A stretch of 64,000 nucleotides of DNA from NCBI RefSeq assembly GCF_003268635.1, contig NZ_CP029639.1, forward strand, positions 1,933,501-1,997,500. The letters are read 5' to 3'. Below the pieces are notes generated by a model. That model made no database searches and was not told the DNA's origin. It saw only the letters and a list, made by a program, of their open reading frames with translations. Of the stretch, positions 40,370-50,989 are shown piece after piece (position 1 is the first letter of the stretch; the number at the start of each line of letters is the position of its first letter). The stretch comes from Paenibacillus sp. DCT19. Lineage in GTDB: Bacteria > Bacillota > Bacilli > Paenibacillales > Paenibacillaceae. The position numbers and the translations under genes are program-made.

Positions 40370-40735
40370 CGATCATCAACAGCTTGCCTCGAAGAGAGGT
40401 TGCAGTATTTGAAGCCTGTTGGTATAGGTTTTCTTAACATGTAAACGCAATGATGGAGATAAGTAAGCAGTGCCTCTGTACAGGGAGGAAGCGCCGTAGA
40501 TTGAGAGCGTTTCTGTAGAACAAGGCTGCCGAAATTCACTCCGAAGCGGTTCCCTGAACTTGATGATGCACATTGTGCTGCGACAGTAGGGGTAAACGGT
40601 TAACGGTCGTTATTCCGTACAAAGTGAGATAGGCGTATTGCAAGCCAGTAGGGCGCAAGCAATATCGTTGTCTAACAAGGGTGGTACCACGGTCTTTTCG
40701 TCCCTTTTGGGGAGAAAAGGCCTTTTTTTGTTGCA
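40370..40735 (+). promoter_or_regulatory. T-box leader, phenylalanine specifier (TTC), of pheST
   Basis: The T-box core GGGTGGTACCACGG at 40680-40693 is followed by a terminator hairpin (TCTTTTCGTCCC ... GGGGAGAAAAGG) and TTTTTTT. The specifier is read as TTC at 40535-40537 in GAAATTCACTCC, a Phe codon, matching the downstream tRNA synthetase. Uncharged tRNA-Phe would relieve termination. Confidence 0.9.
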
Positions 40736-40765
40736 AATTACACCATAAAAAGGGGGCATTTACAC

Positions 40766-41800
40766 ATGAAAGAACGTTTAGAGGCATTGAAGATCGAAGC
40801 GTTGGAACAGTTGTCTGGCGTGAACGATCCACAGACGCTGGGTGATCTGCGTGTAAAGTATTTAGGGAAAAAGGGTGCATTGACTGAGATTTTGCGCGGT
40901 ATGGGTGCACTGAGTGCAGAGGAACGACCAGTCGTTGGGCAGGTTGCAAATGATGTACGTGGTGCGATTGAGGAAGTCATCGATAGCAAGCAAATTCAGT
41001 TCCAGCAAGAAGAGACGGCAAAGCGTCTGCAATCGGAGAAAATTGATGTCACTCTCCCGGGGCGTCGCGGACGTCAAGGTGGATTACATCCTTTGACTAA
41101 AGTAGTGCAGGAGATTGAAGATATCTTCATCGGTATGGGATACCGTGTAGCAGAAGGGCCTGAAGTAGAGATGGACTACTACAACTTCGAGGCTTTGAAT
41201 CTGCCTAAAAACCACCCGGCACGTGACATGCAGGATTCCTTCTATGTTACAGAAGACTTGCTGATGCGTACCCATACGTCGCCTGTTCAGGTGCGAACAA
41301 TGCAGAGCATGAAGGGCGAAGTACCTGTCAAAGTCATCTGCCCAGGTAAAGTGTACCGCCGTGATGATGATGATGCAACGCACTCCTTCCAGTTCAACCA
41401 AGTCGAAGGTCTCGTAATTAGCGAGAACATTCGTATGAGTGATCTGAAGGGAACCTTGCTGCAATTCGTACGCGAAATGTTCGGTGCTCATACCGAAATT
41501 CGTCTGCGTCCAAGTTTCTTCCCATTCACTGAGCCAAGTGCTGAGGTAGATGTAACGTGTGTACAATGCGGTGGCAGCGGCTGTCGTGTATGTAAACAAA
41601 CAGGATGGCTTGAAATTCTTGGTGGTGGTATGGTTCACCCGAAAGTATTGGAAATGGGTGGTTACGATCCTGAGAAGTATAGTGGATTCGCGTTTGGTAT
41701 GGGTGTTGAGCGTATTGCCATGCTGAAGTATGGCATCGACGATATCCGTCATTTCTATAACAGTGATATGGCATTCCTCAAGCAATTTGGACGCCTATAA
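40766..41800 (+). CDS. pheS: phenylalanine-tRNA ligase alpha subunit
   Basis: This is the catalytic subunit of the alpha2-beta2 class II synthetase that charges tRNA-Phe. The 344-residue protein has an N-terminal coiled coil, motif 1 region [17 protein letters not shown], motif 2 [20 protein letters not shown], and motif 3 [21 protein letters not shown] 40766 follows AAAAGGGGGC. It is preceded by the Phe T-box and followed after 104 bases by pheT. Confidence 0.97.
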   Translation: MKERLEALKIEALEQLSGVNDPQTLGDLRVKYLGKKGALTEILRGMGALSAEERPVVGQVANDVRGAIEEVIDSKQIQFQQEETAKRLQSEKIDVTLPGRRGRQGGLHPLTKVVQEIEDIFIGMGYRVAEGPEVEMDYYNFEALNLPKNHPARDMQDSFYVTEDLLMRTHTSPVQVRTMQSMKGEVPVKVICPGKVYRRDDDDATHSFQFNQVEGLVISENIRMSDLKGTLLQFVREMFGAHTEIRLRPSFFPFTEPSAEVDVTCVQCGGSGCRVCKQTGWLEILGGGMVHPKVLEMGGYDPEKYSGFAFGMGVERIAMLKYGIDDIRHFYNSDMAFLKQFGRL

Positions 41801-41804
41801 TCTT

Positions 41805-41880
41805 AAAGTGCGTGTTCAAAAAGGAAGGTTTTCAGTACCGAGAAGATAGGCGTACCAAGCATTGAGCGCCAATACTAATT
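41805..41880. repeat. possible dispersed repeat between pheS and pheT
   Basis: The stretch begins AGTGCGTGTTCAAAAAGG and continues to about 41875, with no coding potential. A related end, AGTGCATGCTCAAAAACGGG, lies at 47260-47290. The shared AGTGCRTGYTCAAAAA motif at both places suggests a small repeat family. Only weak evidence. Confidence 0.3.
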
Positions 41881-41904
41881 TATAGATAAAGGAAGTGAAC
41901 GTCC

Positions 41905-44357
41905 ATGAGAGTATCGACAGATTGGCTGTCTGATTATATTTCCCTAGAAGGTGCGACGCCACAGGAATTGGCTGAGAAGATCACCCGGGCGGGTATTGAG
42001 ATTGATGTAGTAGAGAACCGGAATCAAGGCGTAAACAAAGTTGTTGTAGGATACGTAAAGAGCAAGGAAAAGCATCCAGATGCAGACAAATTAAACGTAT
42101 GTTTGATTGATGCTGGTCAAGAGGAAGACTTGCAGATCGTATGTGGAGCGAAAAATGTGGATGCAGGCCAAAAGGTAGCAGTAGCCCTTGTTGGCGCTAA
42201 ACTCCCTGGTGGGTTTGATATCAAAAAGGCGAAGCTGCGCGGCGTAGTTTCCCTTGGTATGATCTGCTCCGCAAAAGAGCTGGGTATGAACGACAAGCTT
42301 CTTCCTAAGGATCAGCAGGAAGGCATTCTCGTATTGCCAGAGCAAACGGAAATTGGAACACCAATCAGCCAGGTCCTTGGATTAGATGATCATGTGCTCG
42401 AATTGGATCTGACCCCGAACCGTTCTGACTGTTTGAGTATGCGTGGTGCAGCGTATGAAGTAGGCGCGATCCTGGGACGTGAGGTAAACTTGCCAGATCC
42501 GAAGCAAAAGCTCGTTGAAATTAGCGATGCGGCTGCAAATCATATTTATGTTGAAATTACAGCTACAGAGCAATGTGCACATTATGCAGCTCGTTATGTT
42601 ACAGGCATCAAACTCGGTGCTTCCCCACTCTGGATGCAGAACCGTCTCATGGCGGCGGGTGTTCGACCAATCAACAATATCGTAGATATCACGAACTATG
42701 TCATGCTGGAATATGGTCAACCATTACATGCCTTTGATGCAGATAAGCTGGAGAAGGGTCATATTGACGTGCGGATGGCTAAGGAAGGCGAAACGATCGT
42801 GACACTTGATGGCCAAGAGCGTAAGCTTGAGCCACATATGCTGATCATTACAGATGGCGTGAAACCAGTAGCCATCGCTGGGTAATGGGTGGCGAGAATT
42901 CCGAGGTATCGGAAGGAACGGTTAATCTGTTGCTGGAGTCCGCCAAGTTCGATGGCGGAACAGTTCGGAAAACGTCGCGCCAACTGGGGCTGCGTTCCGA
43001 AGCAAGCATGCGTTTTGAAAAAGAAGTTGATCCAGGAGCAGTAATTACAGCCCTTGACCGTGCGGCAGAGCTGATCCAGCGTTACGCTGAAGGTGAAGTT
43101 CATCAAGGTACGGTAGAAGCTGGTGCGGTTGCAGCAGAGAAACGCATCGTAAAATTGTCTCTGGACAGACTTAATCGTTACCTCGGAACAGATCTGTCCT
43201 TGCTTGAAGTTAAAACGATCTTTGCTCGGCTACATTTCGCTTGTGGCGACGCTGAACAGGGTATTCTCGATGTGGAAGTACCAACGCGTAGAGGGGACAT
43301 CACAGTAGATGTAGACTTGTTCGAGGAAGTTGCTCGTCTCTATGGATACGACAATATTCCTACAACACTTATTGAAGGGCCAACAACCCCTGGTGCGTAT
43401 ACTCGTTCCCAAGCGATGCGTCGTACAATCCGTGGCGTGCTTGCAGGTAGCGGCTGGCAGGAAATGATCAGTTACTCCTTCGTACATCCAGACAAAACGT
43501 CACTGTTCCCTGCTCTTACAGGGGAGAGTAAACATGTGAAGCTGGCCATGCCGATGAGTGAGGATCGCAGTGTGCTTCGCACAAGCATTTTGCCACAGAT
43601 GCTGGATGCAACAGTATACAATATGAACCGGAAACAGGATTCACTGGCAGTGTTTGAGGTGGGCAGTATTTTCTTTACTGAGGAAGAGCAGCTGACTAAG
43701 CAGCCTCATGAAATTCCTGTTCTGAGCTTGCTGATTACCGGAAATCGTGCAACTCCGCAGTGGAATGTTGGGGCAGAGAAAGTGGACTTCTTCGACTTGA
43801 AAGGTGCGCTTGAGAACCTGTTTGCTTACCTCGGTCTGGAGCAACGCATTCGCTTGGTAGCGAACAGCCCAGAAGGATTCCACCCAGGACGTTCTGCTTC
43901 AGTATATTTGGATGGAAAAAATGGAGAAGAAGGCAAGCTGATCGGTACGATGGGTCAATTGCATCCAGAACTGCAACAACAATATGATCTGAATGATGTA
44001 TATATCGCTGAGATCGGACTTGAAGCTATCTACAGTGAAGCTGATGCGGATATCCGTTATCGTGAGCTTCCGCGTTTCCCGGCAGTGGAGCGCGACATTG
44101 CTGTCGTGGTAAACAAAGATATTGAAGCCGGTGACATGATAAAAGCCATTCGTGAATCAGCAGGTGAACTGCTACAGACGGTACAGGTATTCGATGTGTT
44201 CACAGGCAGCAAACTGGGTGAAGATAAGAAGAGTGTAGCCATGGCACTAGTCTATCGCAATCGTGAGCGCACGCTTACGGATGAGGAAATTACCGAGGTG
44301 CATGCCCGCGTAGTTGCTCGTCTAGAGGAGCAATTCGCAGCTGAATTGCGTAAATAG
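41905..44357 (+). CDS. pheT: phenylalanine-tRNA ligase beta subunit, interrupted by a -1 frameshift
   Basis: This is the partner of PheS, with an N-terminal tRNA-binding domain (VVVGYVKSKEKHPDADKLNV), B3/B4 editing domain, B5 region, and a C-terminal anticodon-binding domain. The frame breaks at GGG 42880-42882; adding one G gives VAIAGVMGGENSEVSEGT and a continuous 817-residue protein (B. subtilis PheT has 804). As written there is a 326-residue head and a 490-residue remainder. Because the gene is essential and no second copy is in the window, a sequencing error is the best explanation. Confidence 0.92.
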
Positions 44358-44401
44358 AACAGAAGTCAATTTTTTGAACAAAGATTAGCAGGAATTGCTT
44401 G

Positions 44402-44448
44402 AAGTCACATCGAATCCTTAGCATATAGAGGATCGATGTGACTTTTTT
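44402..44448 (+). terminator. intrinsic terminator of pheST
   Basis: AAGTCACATCGA-ATCCT pairs with AGGAT-CGATGTGACTT around a short loop and is followed by a TTTTTT run. Confidence 0.85.
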
Positions 44449-44496
44449 GGTTATACAGCTTAGAATCAACATACAGACTTGAAGGAGGGCACAACT

Positions 44497-47217
44497 GTGA
44501 CTACACCTGATCGTACACGCGTCACCGTAGATATCTACGGGACTTCCTATAAACTGGTTGGCAGCAGTGCCGACTATATGAAACAAGTAGCTAACTTGGT
44601 AGATGAGCGTATGAATGCCATCTCCAAACATCACTCTCGCTTAGACACACCGCGTATTGCGGTGCTAGCAGCAGTACATATGGCTGAGCAATCTCTTCAG
44701 ACCCAGGAAATCCGGAATGAATTGAAAATGCTAACAGGTGAACGTACTGAACTTCGTAATGAAGTTAATCGATTGAACAAGGTACAAAGTGAACATCAAC
44801 AGGAACTGGAACGCCGTGATGTAGCTTTGGCTGAAGCAACCAAGCTCAAGACTGAGGCTGAACAGGCCTTGGTGAAGCTGCGTGAGGAACAACAGGCTGA
44901 AATAGCCAAATTAAATTCCGCTCTGGAGAACGAGCGTGCACAAGCAGCGGCGAGAGAGCAGAAGCTCCAAGCTCAAACCTCAGCACAATTGAAAGAGAAG
45001 GAAGAGAAGATGTTAGCTCGCCTGAAAGAAGCCGAAGACAAGGCAGCGGGTCAGCTTAAGGCTGTTCAGGCACAGGCTGCAACTCAACTGAAAGAGGCAC
45101 AAGCAAGTGCCAGAACACAATTAGAGCAAGCAGAAGCTAAAGCGGCTACCCAATATAAGGAACTGCAAAATAAAGTGGCTGCTCAGCTAGAAGAAGCAGA
45201 GAACCGGGCTGTTGCTGAGCGAGAGCAGCTAGAAGTGCAGGCCGCACAGCAGGTTCAGGCTGCTAAAGAACAAGCAGAAGCTGCGATCTTGTCAGAATTA
45301 GAGCAAGCGGAGACTCAGTTGAAACAAGCGAAGGACGAAGCAGAACTGAAGTACAACGCGTTGAAGTCTGAATTGGAGCAGCGTATCCAGGAAGCAGAGC
45401 AATCTGCTACAGATCAGGTGCTAGAGCTCACTGAGAAGGCGAAGCAAGATCGGTTATTGTTGGAGCAACAGGCTGACGAGAAGCGTCTTGCAGAGATTGA
45501 GGAGCTGCAGGCTTCGTTCCAAGAGTCATCGGAACAGGCTGAATTGGAATGGATGGAGAAAGAGGCGGCTTACGAAGAGCAGCTGCAGCAAGCGAAGCAA
45601 GCCGCGACAACTGAACTTGCGAAGGCTCGTGCCACTGCAGAGACTAGATTACAGGAAGAACAAGAGAAACTGCAGCAGCAGTTGGAAGCTGAGCGTGAAC
45701 AGGCTGAGGCTCGTCTTGCAGATGTAAGCACACAGCTTAATAATGTGGCTGAGCAACTCCAACAAGCTCAAGAAGTCGTTGCGGATCAAGAACAACAACT
45801 TCTTAGTGAGCAAGAGCAGCTTCAAACATTACGCGAGGAACAAGTGGCTCGTAAGCAGCAACAGGAAGTTCACACACGCCGTATTACGGAGCTTGAGCAT
45901 CAGCTTGAGCAATTGAAGAATGATCGTACCGAGCTTCAGGAACAGTTGCGCGAAACAGAAGCACTTCTGCAGCAGACGCTTGAAACAGAACAACAATGGA
46001 AAGAACAATATAACGAAACGATTGAACGTGAAACATCTCTTACCGCACAGCTTCGCAAGGTTCAAGAGCAACAGGGCACATTGGAACAGGAGCTTCAGAA
46101 GCTTCGTGAATCCGAAGCGAAGTCGGAAGATGAGCAGCGCAGACTGCAAAAAGTGCTGGAGCAGGCTCATGCAGCTGTGCGCACATTGCAGCATGAGATT
46201 AGCACTTTGGCACAGAGTGAACAGTCTTGGAAAGATCTTGCCGAGCAGCGTCGACTTGAAATGGAAGAGTTGGAAACACAGGTTCTTGAGGCTGTCGAAC
46301 AGAATGAGACGCTGGAAGCGGGAGTTCAATCTCTACATGATGAATTATCTGTCGTGAAGGATGAAGCACAACGTCACAGAGCTGCCGTAGAACGTTTCGA
46401 AAGCCAGGCTGAAGAACAAGAACAACAACGCCTACAACTTGATGGCGAGATAAGTGAACTTCGAGAGGAACTGAACAAGCTGCAAGAGAGCTATAAGCAG
46501 ATCCGCCATGATTATGGAGATGCTCTTCAGCGCGAAGAGGACTACACTCGTCAGCTTGATGAGCTGGCTGTGGATAAGGATACGCTTGAGCAGCAGCTCT
46601 CTGCTACTCGTAATGAAGTTCAACAGATTTCTGCACGAATAGATGAACAGGCAAGCTTGCTTGCGCAGACGGAGGAAGAAGCATTGGAATGGCAGATTAA
46701 GTACGAAGAGTTAACTGCCAAACAATCAGACTTGTCTTCACGTTTGCAGGCGTTAACTGAAAGAGAAGAGCAGCTTGAAGAACAACTCCGTTCCAAAGCA
46801 GCAGAGTCGGAGCAAAAGGATCAAGTTTGGCAGCGACGTGCCGACGAGTGGGCAGCACAGGAGCAATCCTGGCAAGAGCGCTGGACTGCATTGGAGAATG
46901 AGATGAATGTCTGGCAGAAGGAAAGTGCTGCAAGTGCTGAGAAGGTTGAAGAGCTGGAACAAGAGCGACAGCAATTAGATCAGCTACGTGAGGAGGCTAC
47001 TTCTGACAAACAAGCTCTGGAGCATGAACTGCTTGAGATCAGTGACCGTTATGAGCTTGCTGCGAATCAGCTTCGCTTATTACAAGTGGAACGTGAAATG
47101 GAGCAAGAGAAGGCGGAGCAACTGAACACGGAGCATCGACAGTTAAAAGATGAATATACGAAGTTACAGACGGAGTATAACGAATGGATTGAATTGATTG
47201 AACAGGATCAAAACTAA
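44497..47217 (+). CDS. ZapA-domain protein fused to a very long coiled coil
   Basis: Residues 1-90 match ZapA (RVTVDIYGTSYKLVGSSADY, then NLVDERMNAISKH and TPRIAVLAAVHMAEQ), the FtsZ-ring stabiliser, usually about 85 residues long. The following ~810 residues are almost entirely heptad-like coiled coil rich in Glu, Gln, Leu, Ala, Lys, with repeated AEA/QLKE units. Total 906 residues from GTG 44497, which has AAGGAGG at 44482-44488; a TTG at 44479 is less likely. It sits where zapA is found in Bacillus, after pheT and before mutS2. The fusion could build an elongated scaffold at the division site. I cannot exclude loss or gain of repeats in the coiled coil. Confidence 0.85.
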   Translation: MTTPDRTRVTVDIYGTSYKLVGSSADYMKQVANLVDERMNAISKHHSRLDTPRIAVLAAVHMAEQSLQTQEIRNELKMLTGERTELRNEVNRLNKVQSEHQQELERRDVALAEATKLKTEAEQALVKLREEQQAEIAKLNSALENERAQAAAREQKLQAQTSAQLKEKEEKMLARLKEAEDKAAGQLKAVQAQAATQLKEAQASARTQLEQAEAKAATQYKELQNKVAAQLEEAENRAVAEREQLEVQAAQQVQAAKEQAEAAILSELEQAETQLKQAKDEAELKYNALKSELEQRIQEAEQSATDQVLELTEKAKQDRLLLEQQADEKRLAEIEELQASFQESSEQAELEWMEKEAAYEEQLQQAKQAATTELAKARATAETRLQEEQEKLQQQLEAEREQAEARLADVSTQLNNVAEQLQQAQEVVADQEQQLLSEQEQLQTLREEQVARKQQQEVHTRRITELEHQLEQLKNDRTELQEQLRETEALLQQTLETEQQWKEQYNETIERETSLTAQLRKVQEQQGTLEQELQKLRESEAKSEDEQRRLQKVLEQAHAAVRTLQHEISTLAQSEQSWKDLAEQRRLEMEELETQVLEAVEQNETLEAGVQSLHDELSVVKDEAQRHRAAVERFESQAEEQEQQRLQLDGEISELREELNKLQESYKQIRHDYGDALQREEDYTRQLDELAVDKDTLEQQLSATRNEVQQISARIDEQASLLAQTEEEALEWQIKYEELTAKQSDLSSRLQALTEREEQLEEQLRSKAAESEQKDQVWQRRADEWAAQEQSWQERWTALENEMNVWQKESAASAEKVEELEQERQQLDQLREEATSDKQALEHELLEISDRYELAANQLRLLQVEREMEQEKAEQLNTEHRQLKDEYTKLQTEYNEWIELIEQDQN

Positions 47218-47321
47218 CCTCTGTTAGGTTTGGATATCATCCTGGCATCGATTTCTTATAGTGCATGCTCAAAAACGGGCTTTTTGAACAACCTATTGTA
47301 CAATTTGTTATAATAAGAGAA

Positions 47322-47348
47322 AGAGCTCCCTATGTAACGGGGGCTCCT
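47322..47348 (-). terminator. possible terminator for the CuA lipoprotein gene
   Basis: On the minus strand GAGCCCCC ... GGGAGCTC forms a short hairpin followed by a pyrimidine-rich TTTCTCTT tail. Moderate support. Confidence 0.45.
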
Positions 47349-47360
47349 TGTCTTGGGTAT

Positions 47361-47741
47361 CTATTCTTCAACAATAATTTTGGAGATCATGCTACTGTGC
47401 CCGCTACCACAGAATACAGAACATGACATCTCGAATTCGCCGACTTGGTCAGGGATGATCACTTTTGAAGTGTTTTGGATGTCTAGTTGCAGCTTAAGTT
47501 CAGGTACAAGCAAGCCGTGATTTCCATTGGTGTTTTCGTAAATAATGTTAACGGGAACCCCTTTTTTGAGATGATACTCGGGTTTGTCGAACTCATAGTT
47601 GCTTGCTTTGATCACGAGTTCCTCACTTGCAGTAATTCCGGGATCAGCATCGCTGCCATTACTTGAGTTTCCTGATCCACATGCGGCAAGAACCATAATC
47701 AACATGCAAGCTATGAGCCATGCTATACTTTTTTTCATCAT
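47361..47741 (-). CDS. cupredoxin (CuA-type) lipoprotein
   Basis: This 126-residue protein has a signal peptide with lipobox LAAC (MVLAAC) near residue 21, a Ser/Gly/Asp linker, then one cupredoxin domain. The C-terminal motif CSVFCGSGHSSM has the CuA ligand pattern C-x3-C-x3-H-x2-M, and an upstream NHG supplies a further His. This resembles the soluble part of cytochrome c oxidase subunit II, but no haem-copper oxidase gene is near, so it may be a copper chaperone or electron carrier attached to the outer face of the membrane. Confidence 0.82.
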   Translation of the reverse strand: MMKKSIAWLIACMLIMVLAACGSGNSSNGSDADPGITASEELVIKASNYEFDKPEYHLKKGVPVNIIYENTNGNHGLLVPELKLQLDIQNTSKVIIPDQVGEFEMSCSVFCGSGHSSMISKIIVEE

Positions 47742-47904
47742 GTGCCCCCTTATGTGTAATATAGATGAAATTTGAATAATTCTTCAGTCATCATACCGCA
47801 AATTGGCAATGCCTGTACATGTGGGCTATGTCGTTTTATTGAAAATTAAATTGTTGTGCCTTAGTTCTCGTTCCGATATAAGGAAATGCCATGGATAGGA
47901 ACAT

Positions 47905-47943
47905 AAAAAAAACCTCATCAGGCTTTGAAGCCATCAGAGGTTT
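47905..47943 (-). terminator. intrinsic terminator for the holin-like gene
   Basis: Read on the minus strand, AAACCTC pairs with GAGGTTT, with GGCTT / AAGCC inside, followed by eight T residues. Confidence 0.75.
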
Positions 47944-47990
47944 ACGGGAGAGCTGTGTTACAGAATTTAGCGCTATAAGCCAGGTGTAAT

Positions 47991-48356
47991 CTAAGAACGA
48001 TCTTTAGATTCACGTCCAGCTTCAAATGGTGTGGATACTGGGATGAACAAATCAATAATCCCGATAACCAGCGCGGCCAAAATGGCTCCAAGCAGGGTGA
48101 CCTCAACGTGGTCGACAACATATTGACCAAGCCAGATCACAAGTGCACTGACAATGAAGCCAACGATTCCACGACCGAAGGGTGAGACCCTTTTACCAAA
48201 TACGCCTTCAATGATCCAACCAAGAAGGGCAATGACCAGAGCTAGCATGAGGGCGCTCCAGAAACCACCAACGGCAAAGCCAGGTACAATCCAACTGACG
48301 ACCATTAAAACAATGGCTGCGATAATGAATCGTACAACATGTCCCAAGAAGTTCAA
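47991..48356 (-). CDS. phage-holin-family (YvlD-like) membrane protein
   Basis: This 121-residue protein has four hydrophobic helices and the family pattern IAAIVLMVVSWIVPGFAVGG near the N-terminus, then LVIALLGWIIEGVFGKRV. These proteins are often annotated as phage holins because of topology but are normal chromosomal membrane proteins in Bacillus relatives, some in envelope-stress operons. No phage genes are near. The function is unknown. Confidence 0.75.
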   Translation of the reverse strand: MNFLGHVVRFIIAAIVLMVVSWIVPGFAVGGFWSALMLALVIALLGWIIEGVFGKRVSPFGRGIVGFIVSALVIWLGQYVVDHVEVTLLGAILAALVIGIIDLFIPVSTPFEAGRESKDRS

Positions 48357-48544
48357 CGTGTTTACCTCCTTATATTCAGATCGGATTATGCATTAGGCAT
48401 CCTATTTACTCGGGGACGTTGCAAAATCCTGACACCTGTAGTTTGTGGCGTGATGTCATAACTTATGTGTGGAAGGATTCGTTAAATAGCGTTAGAATGT
48501 TTCTTTCGCTATAATACAGTTATAGTTTGGAAGGAGTTGTACAC

Positions 48545-50913
48545 TTGGATACGAAAATTTTACACACATTGGAATACCGCAAAATTTTAAATACATTGCA
48601 AGGCTTTGCCCAAACGACAATGGGTAAGAAGAAAGCGGATACCCTTGAGCCTGTTGGTGACTTAGAGGAAGTAAAAAGATTGCTGCAGCAAACGGACGAA
48701 GCCTTTAAGTTTGATCGATTGAAGGGTTCACCATCTTTCGGTGGCATTGTGGACATTACAGCCTCCATTAAACGTTCTGAAATTGGGGGCACCTTGAACC
48801 CACATGAACTTCTCGGGATTTCGAACACCACTCTTGCTTCACGTAGACTCAAACGGCAAATTGCCACACTTCATGAAGATGAAAAGGTGGAGTCGCTGTT
48901 CTTCATTAGTGATCAGCTGTCGGAGCAAAAAGCACTAGAAGATGAAATTCGTAGCTGTATCGAAGATAATGCTGAAGTTGCTGATAGTGCGAGTGTTACG
49001 CTTGCACAGATTCGTCGTGAACTTCGGGGCGGGGAAGCTCGGATTAGAGAGAAGCTCGATTCCATGATTCGTTCTTCAACCGTATCTAAAATGTTACAGG
49101 ATCAGTTGATTACCATTCGTGGTGATCGCTTCGTAATCCCAGTAAAAGCAGAGTATCGTTCTTACTTCGGGGAATTGTACACGATCAGTCCGGTTCGGGT
49201 GCAACACTGTTTATTGAACCAGAATCAATCGTTGCGATGAATAATAAATTACGTGAGACTCGAATCAGGGAAGAGCGCGAAATTGAAGTTATTTTGCAGA
49301 AATTGACCGCTCTTGTCAGTGAACAGGCAGAGTGGCTGTTGGACGATGTCGATCTGTTGGGGACACTTGATTTCATATTTGCGAAGTCACGTCTAGCGCG
49401 TGAACTGAAAGCAACCTTACCACGGATGAATGATCGCGGCTTCATTAAGCTGAAGAAGGGGCGTCATCCGTTAATTGCCATTGAGAATGTTGTACCAACG
49501 GATATTGAATTAGGTAATGATTATACCTCGATTATTGTCACAGGGCCGAATACGGGCGGTAAAACAGTCACGCTCAAAACGATTGGATTGCTCAGTCTAA
49601 TGGCGATGTCTGGATTGTTTGTCCCTGCTGAAGATGGAAGCCAGCTCTGTGTATTTGATGCGATCTATGCGGATATTGGAGATGAACAGAGTATTGAACA
49701 GAACTTGAGTACATTCTCCAGCCACATGACCAACATTATTCGGATTTTGAAAAACATGACCACGAAAAGCCTCGTTCTACTTGATGAGCTTGGAGCGGGA
49801 ACAGATCCGGCGGAAGGTTCAGCACTAGCGATTTCCATTCTGGAGCATATGCACCAGACAGGTTGTCGTATGGTAGCTACAACGCATTATAGTGAGCTGA
49901 AGGCTTATGCTTATGAACGCAAGGGTGTTATCAATGCAAGTATGGAATTTGATGTGAATACATTAAGTCCAACGTATCGTTTGCTTGTGGGTGTTCCTGG
50001 TCGAAGTAATGCTTTTGCCATTGCGGAACGTCTTGGGCTTCCAAGCAACATTCTCGATTATGCCCGTGGTGAGGTGAAGGAAGAGGATCAGCGAGTGGAG
50101 AATATGATTGCTTCACTCGAAGAGAATCGACTGACAGCCGAGCAAGAGCGTGAGAAAGCTGAACACTTGCGTGCAGACATGGAAAAGCTGCGTAGTCGTC
50201 ATCAATCCGAATTGGAGAAGCTGGAACAACAGCGTGACCGCCGGATTGAAAAGGCCGAAGAAGATGCCCGCCTGATTGTGGACAAGGCTAGAGCAGAAGC
50301 GGAGAAAATTATTGCCGAGCTGCGTCAGCTAGCTATGGAAGAAGGCGCATCAGTTAAGGAGCACAAGCTGATTGCAGCTCGTAAACAGTTGGATGAAGCT
50401 GAACCAGAGAAACGGAAGAAGACGGTTAAACGTACTTCATCTGCTCCGAAGGCTCGTGCTATTGGCCCAGGCGATGAAGTATTGGTGTACAGCTTGAATC
50501 AGAAAGGCCACGTTGTGGAGATGTCTGGAAGCAAGGAAGCAGTGGTACAGCTTGGTATCATGAAGATGAAAGTATCACTGGACGATCTTGAGCTTAAGCA
50601 GTCTGCTTCAACAGTAGTAACACCCAAACAAAAACCTGTGACAGGTATGAAACGAACTCGTGATGACAACGTCAAGAGTGAGCTGGATCTGCGTGGTGCT
50701 AATCTGGAAGAGGCTCTGATGGAGACGGATCGTTTTATCGATGAAGCGTTCCTCTCCAATCTCGGTCAGGTATATATTATCCACGGTAAAGGAACAGGAA
50801 TTTTACGTTCCGGTATTCAGGATTATCTGCGTAAGCATAGACATATTAAGAGTTATCGGTTGGGTAATTACGGGGAAGGCGGCAACGGTGTTACCGTAGC
50901 AGAGCTGGAATAG
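48545..50913 (+). CDS. mutS2: endonuclease MutS2 (ribosome-rescue ATPase), interrupted by a -1 frameshift
   Basis: MutS2 is a MutS-like ATPase with a C-terminal Smr nuclease domain; in B. subtilis it acts on collided ribosomes and in recombination control. Motifs: GPNTGGKTVTLKTIGL (Walker A), LVLLDELGAGTDP (Walker B), a coiled-coil region, and the Smr domain with ELDLRGANL and IHGKGTG. The frame breaks at GGGG 49169-49172; a fifth G gives FGGIVHDQS and a 789-residue protein. TTG 48545 is the probable start, 8 bases after AAGGAG; the frame opens at TTG 48527. As written, the N-terminal piece ends at 49240 and the rest starts at 49237. Confidence 0.9.
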
Positions 50914-50989
50914 CTAACCCAAGCCGTGAATCAATACATTTCCGCATTCTTGGTCAGCTTGAATGCGGAAGCGGGAAGGGGAACCGTGC

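Noticed and set aside
47991..48356. Phage holin
   Set aside because: The family name only reflects topology; there are no other phage genes.
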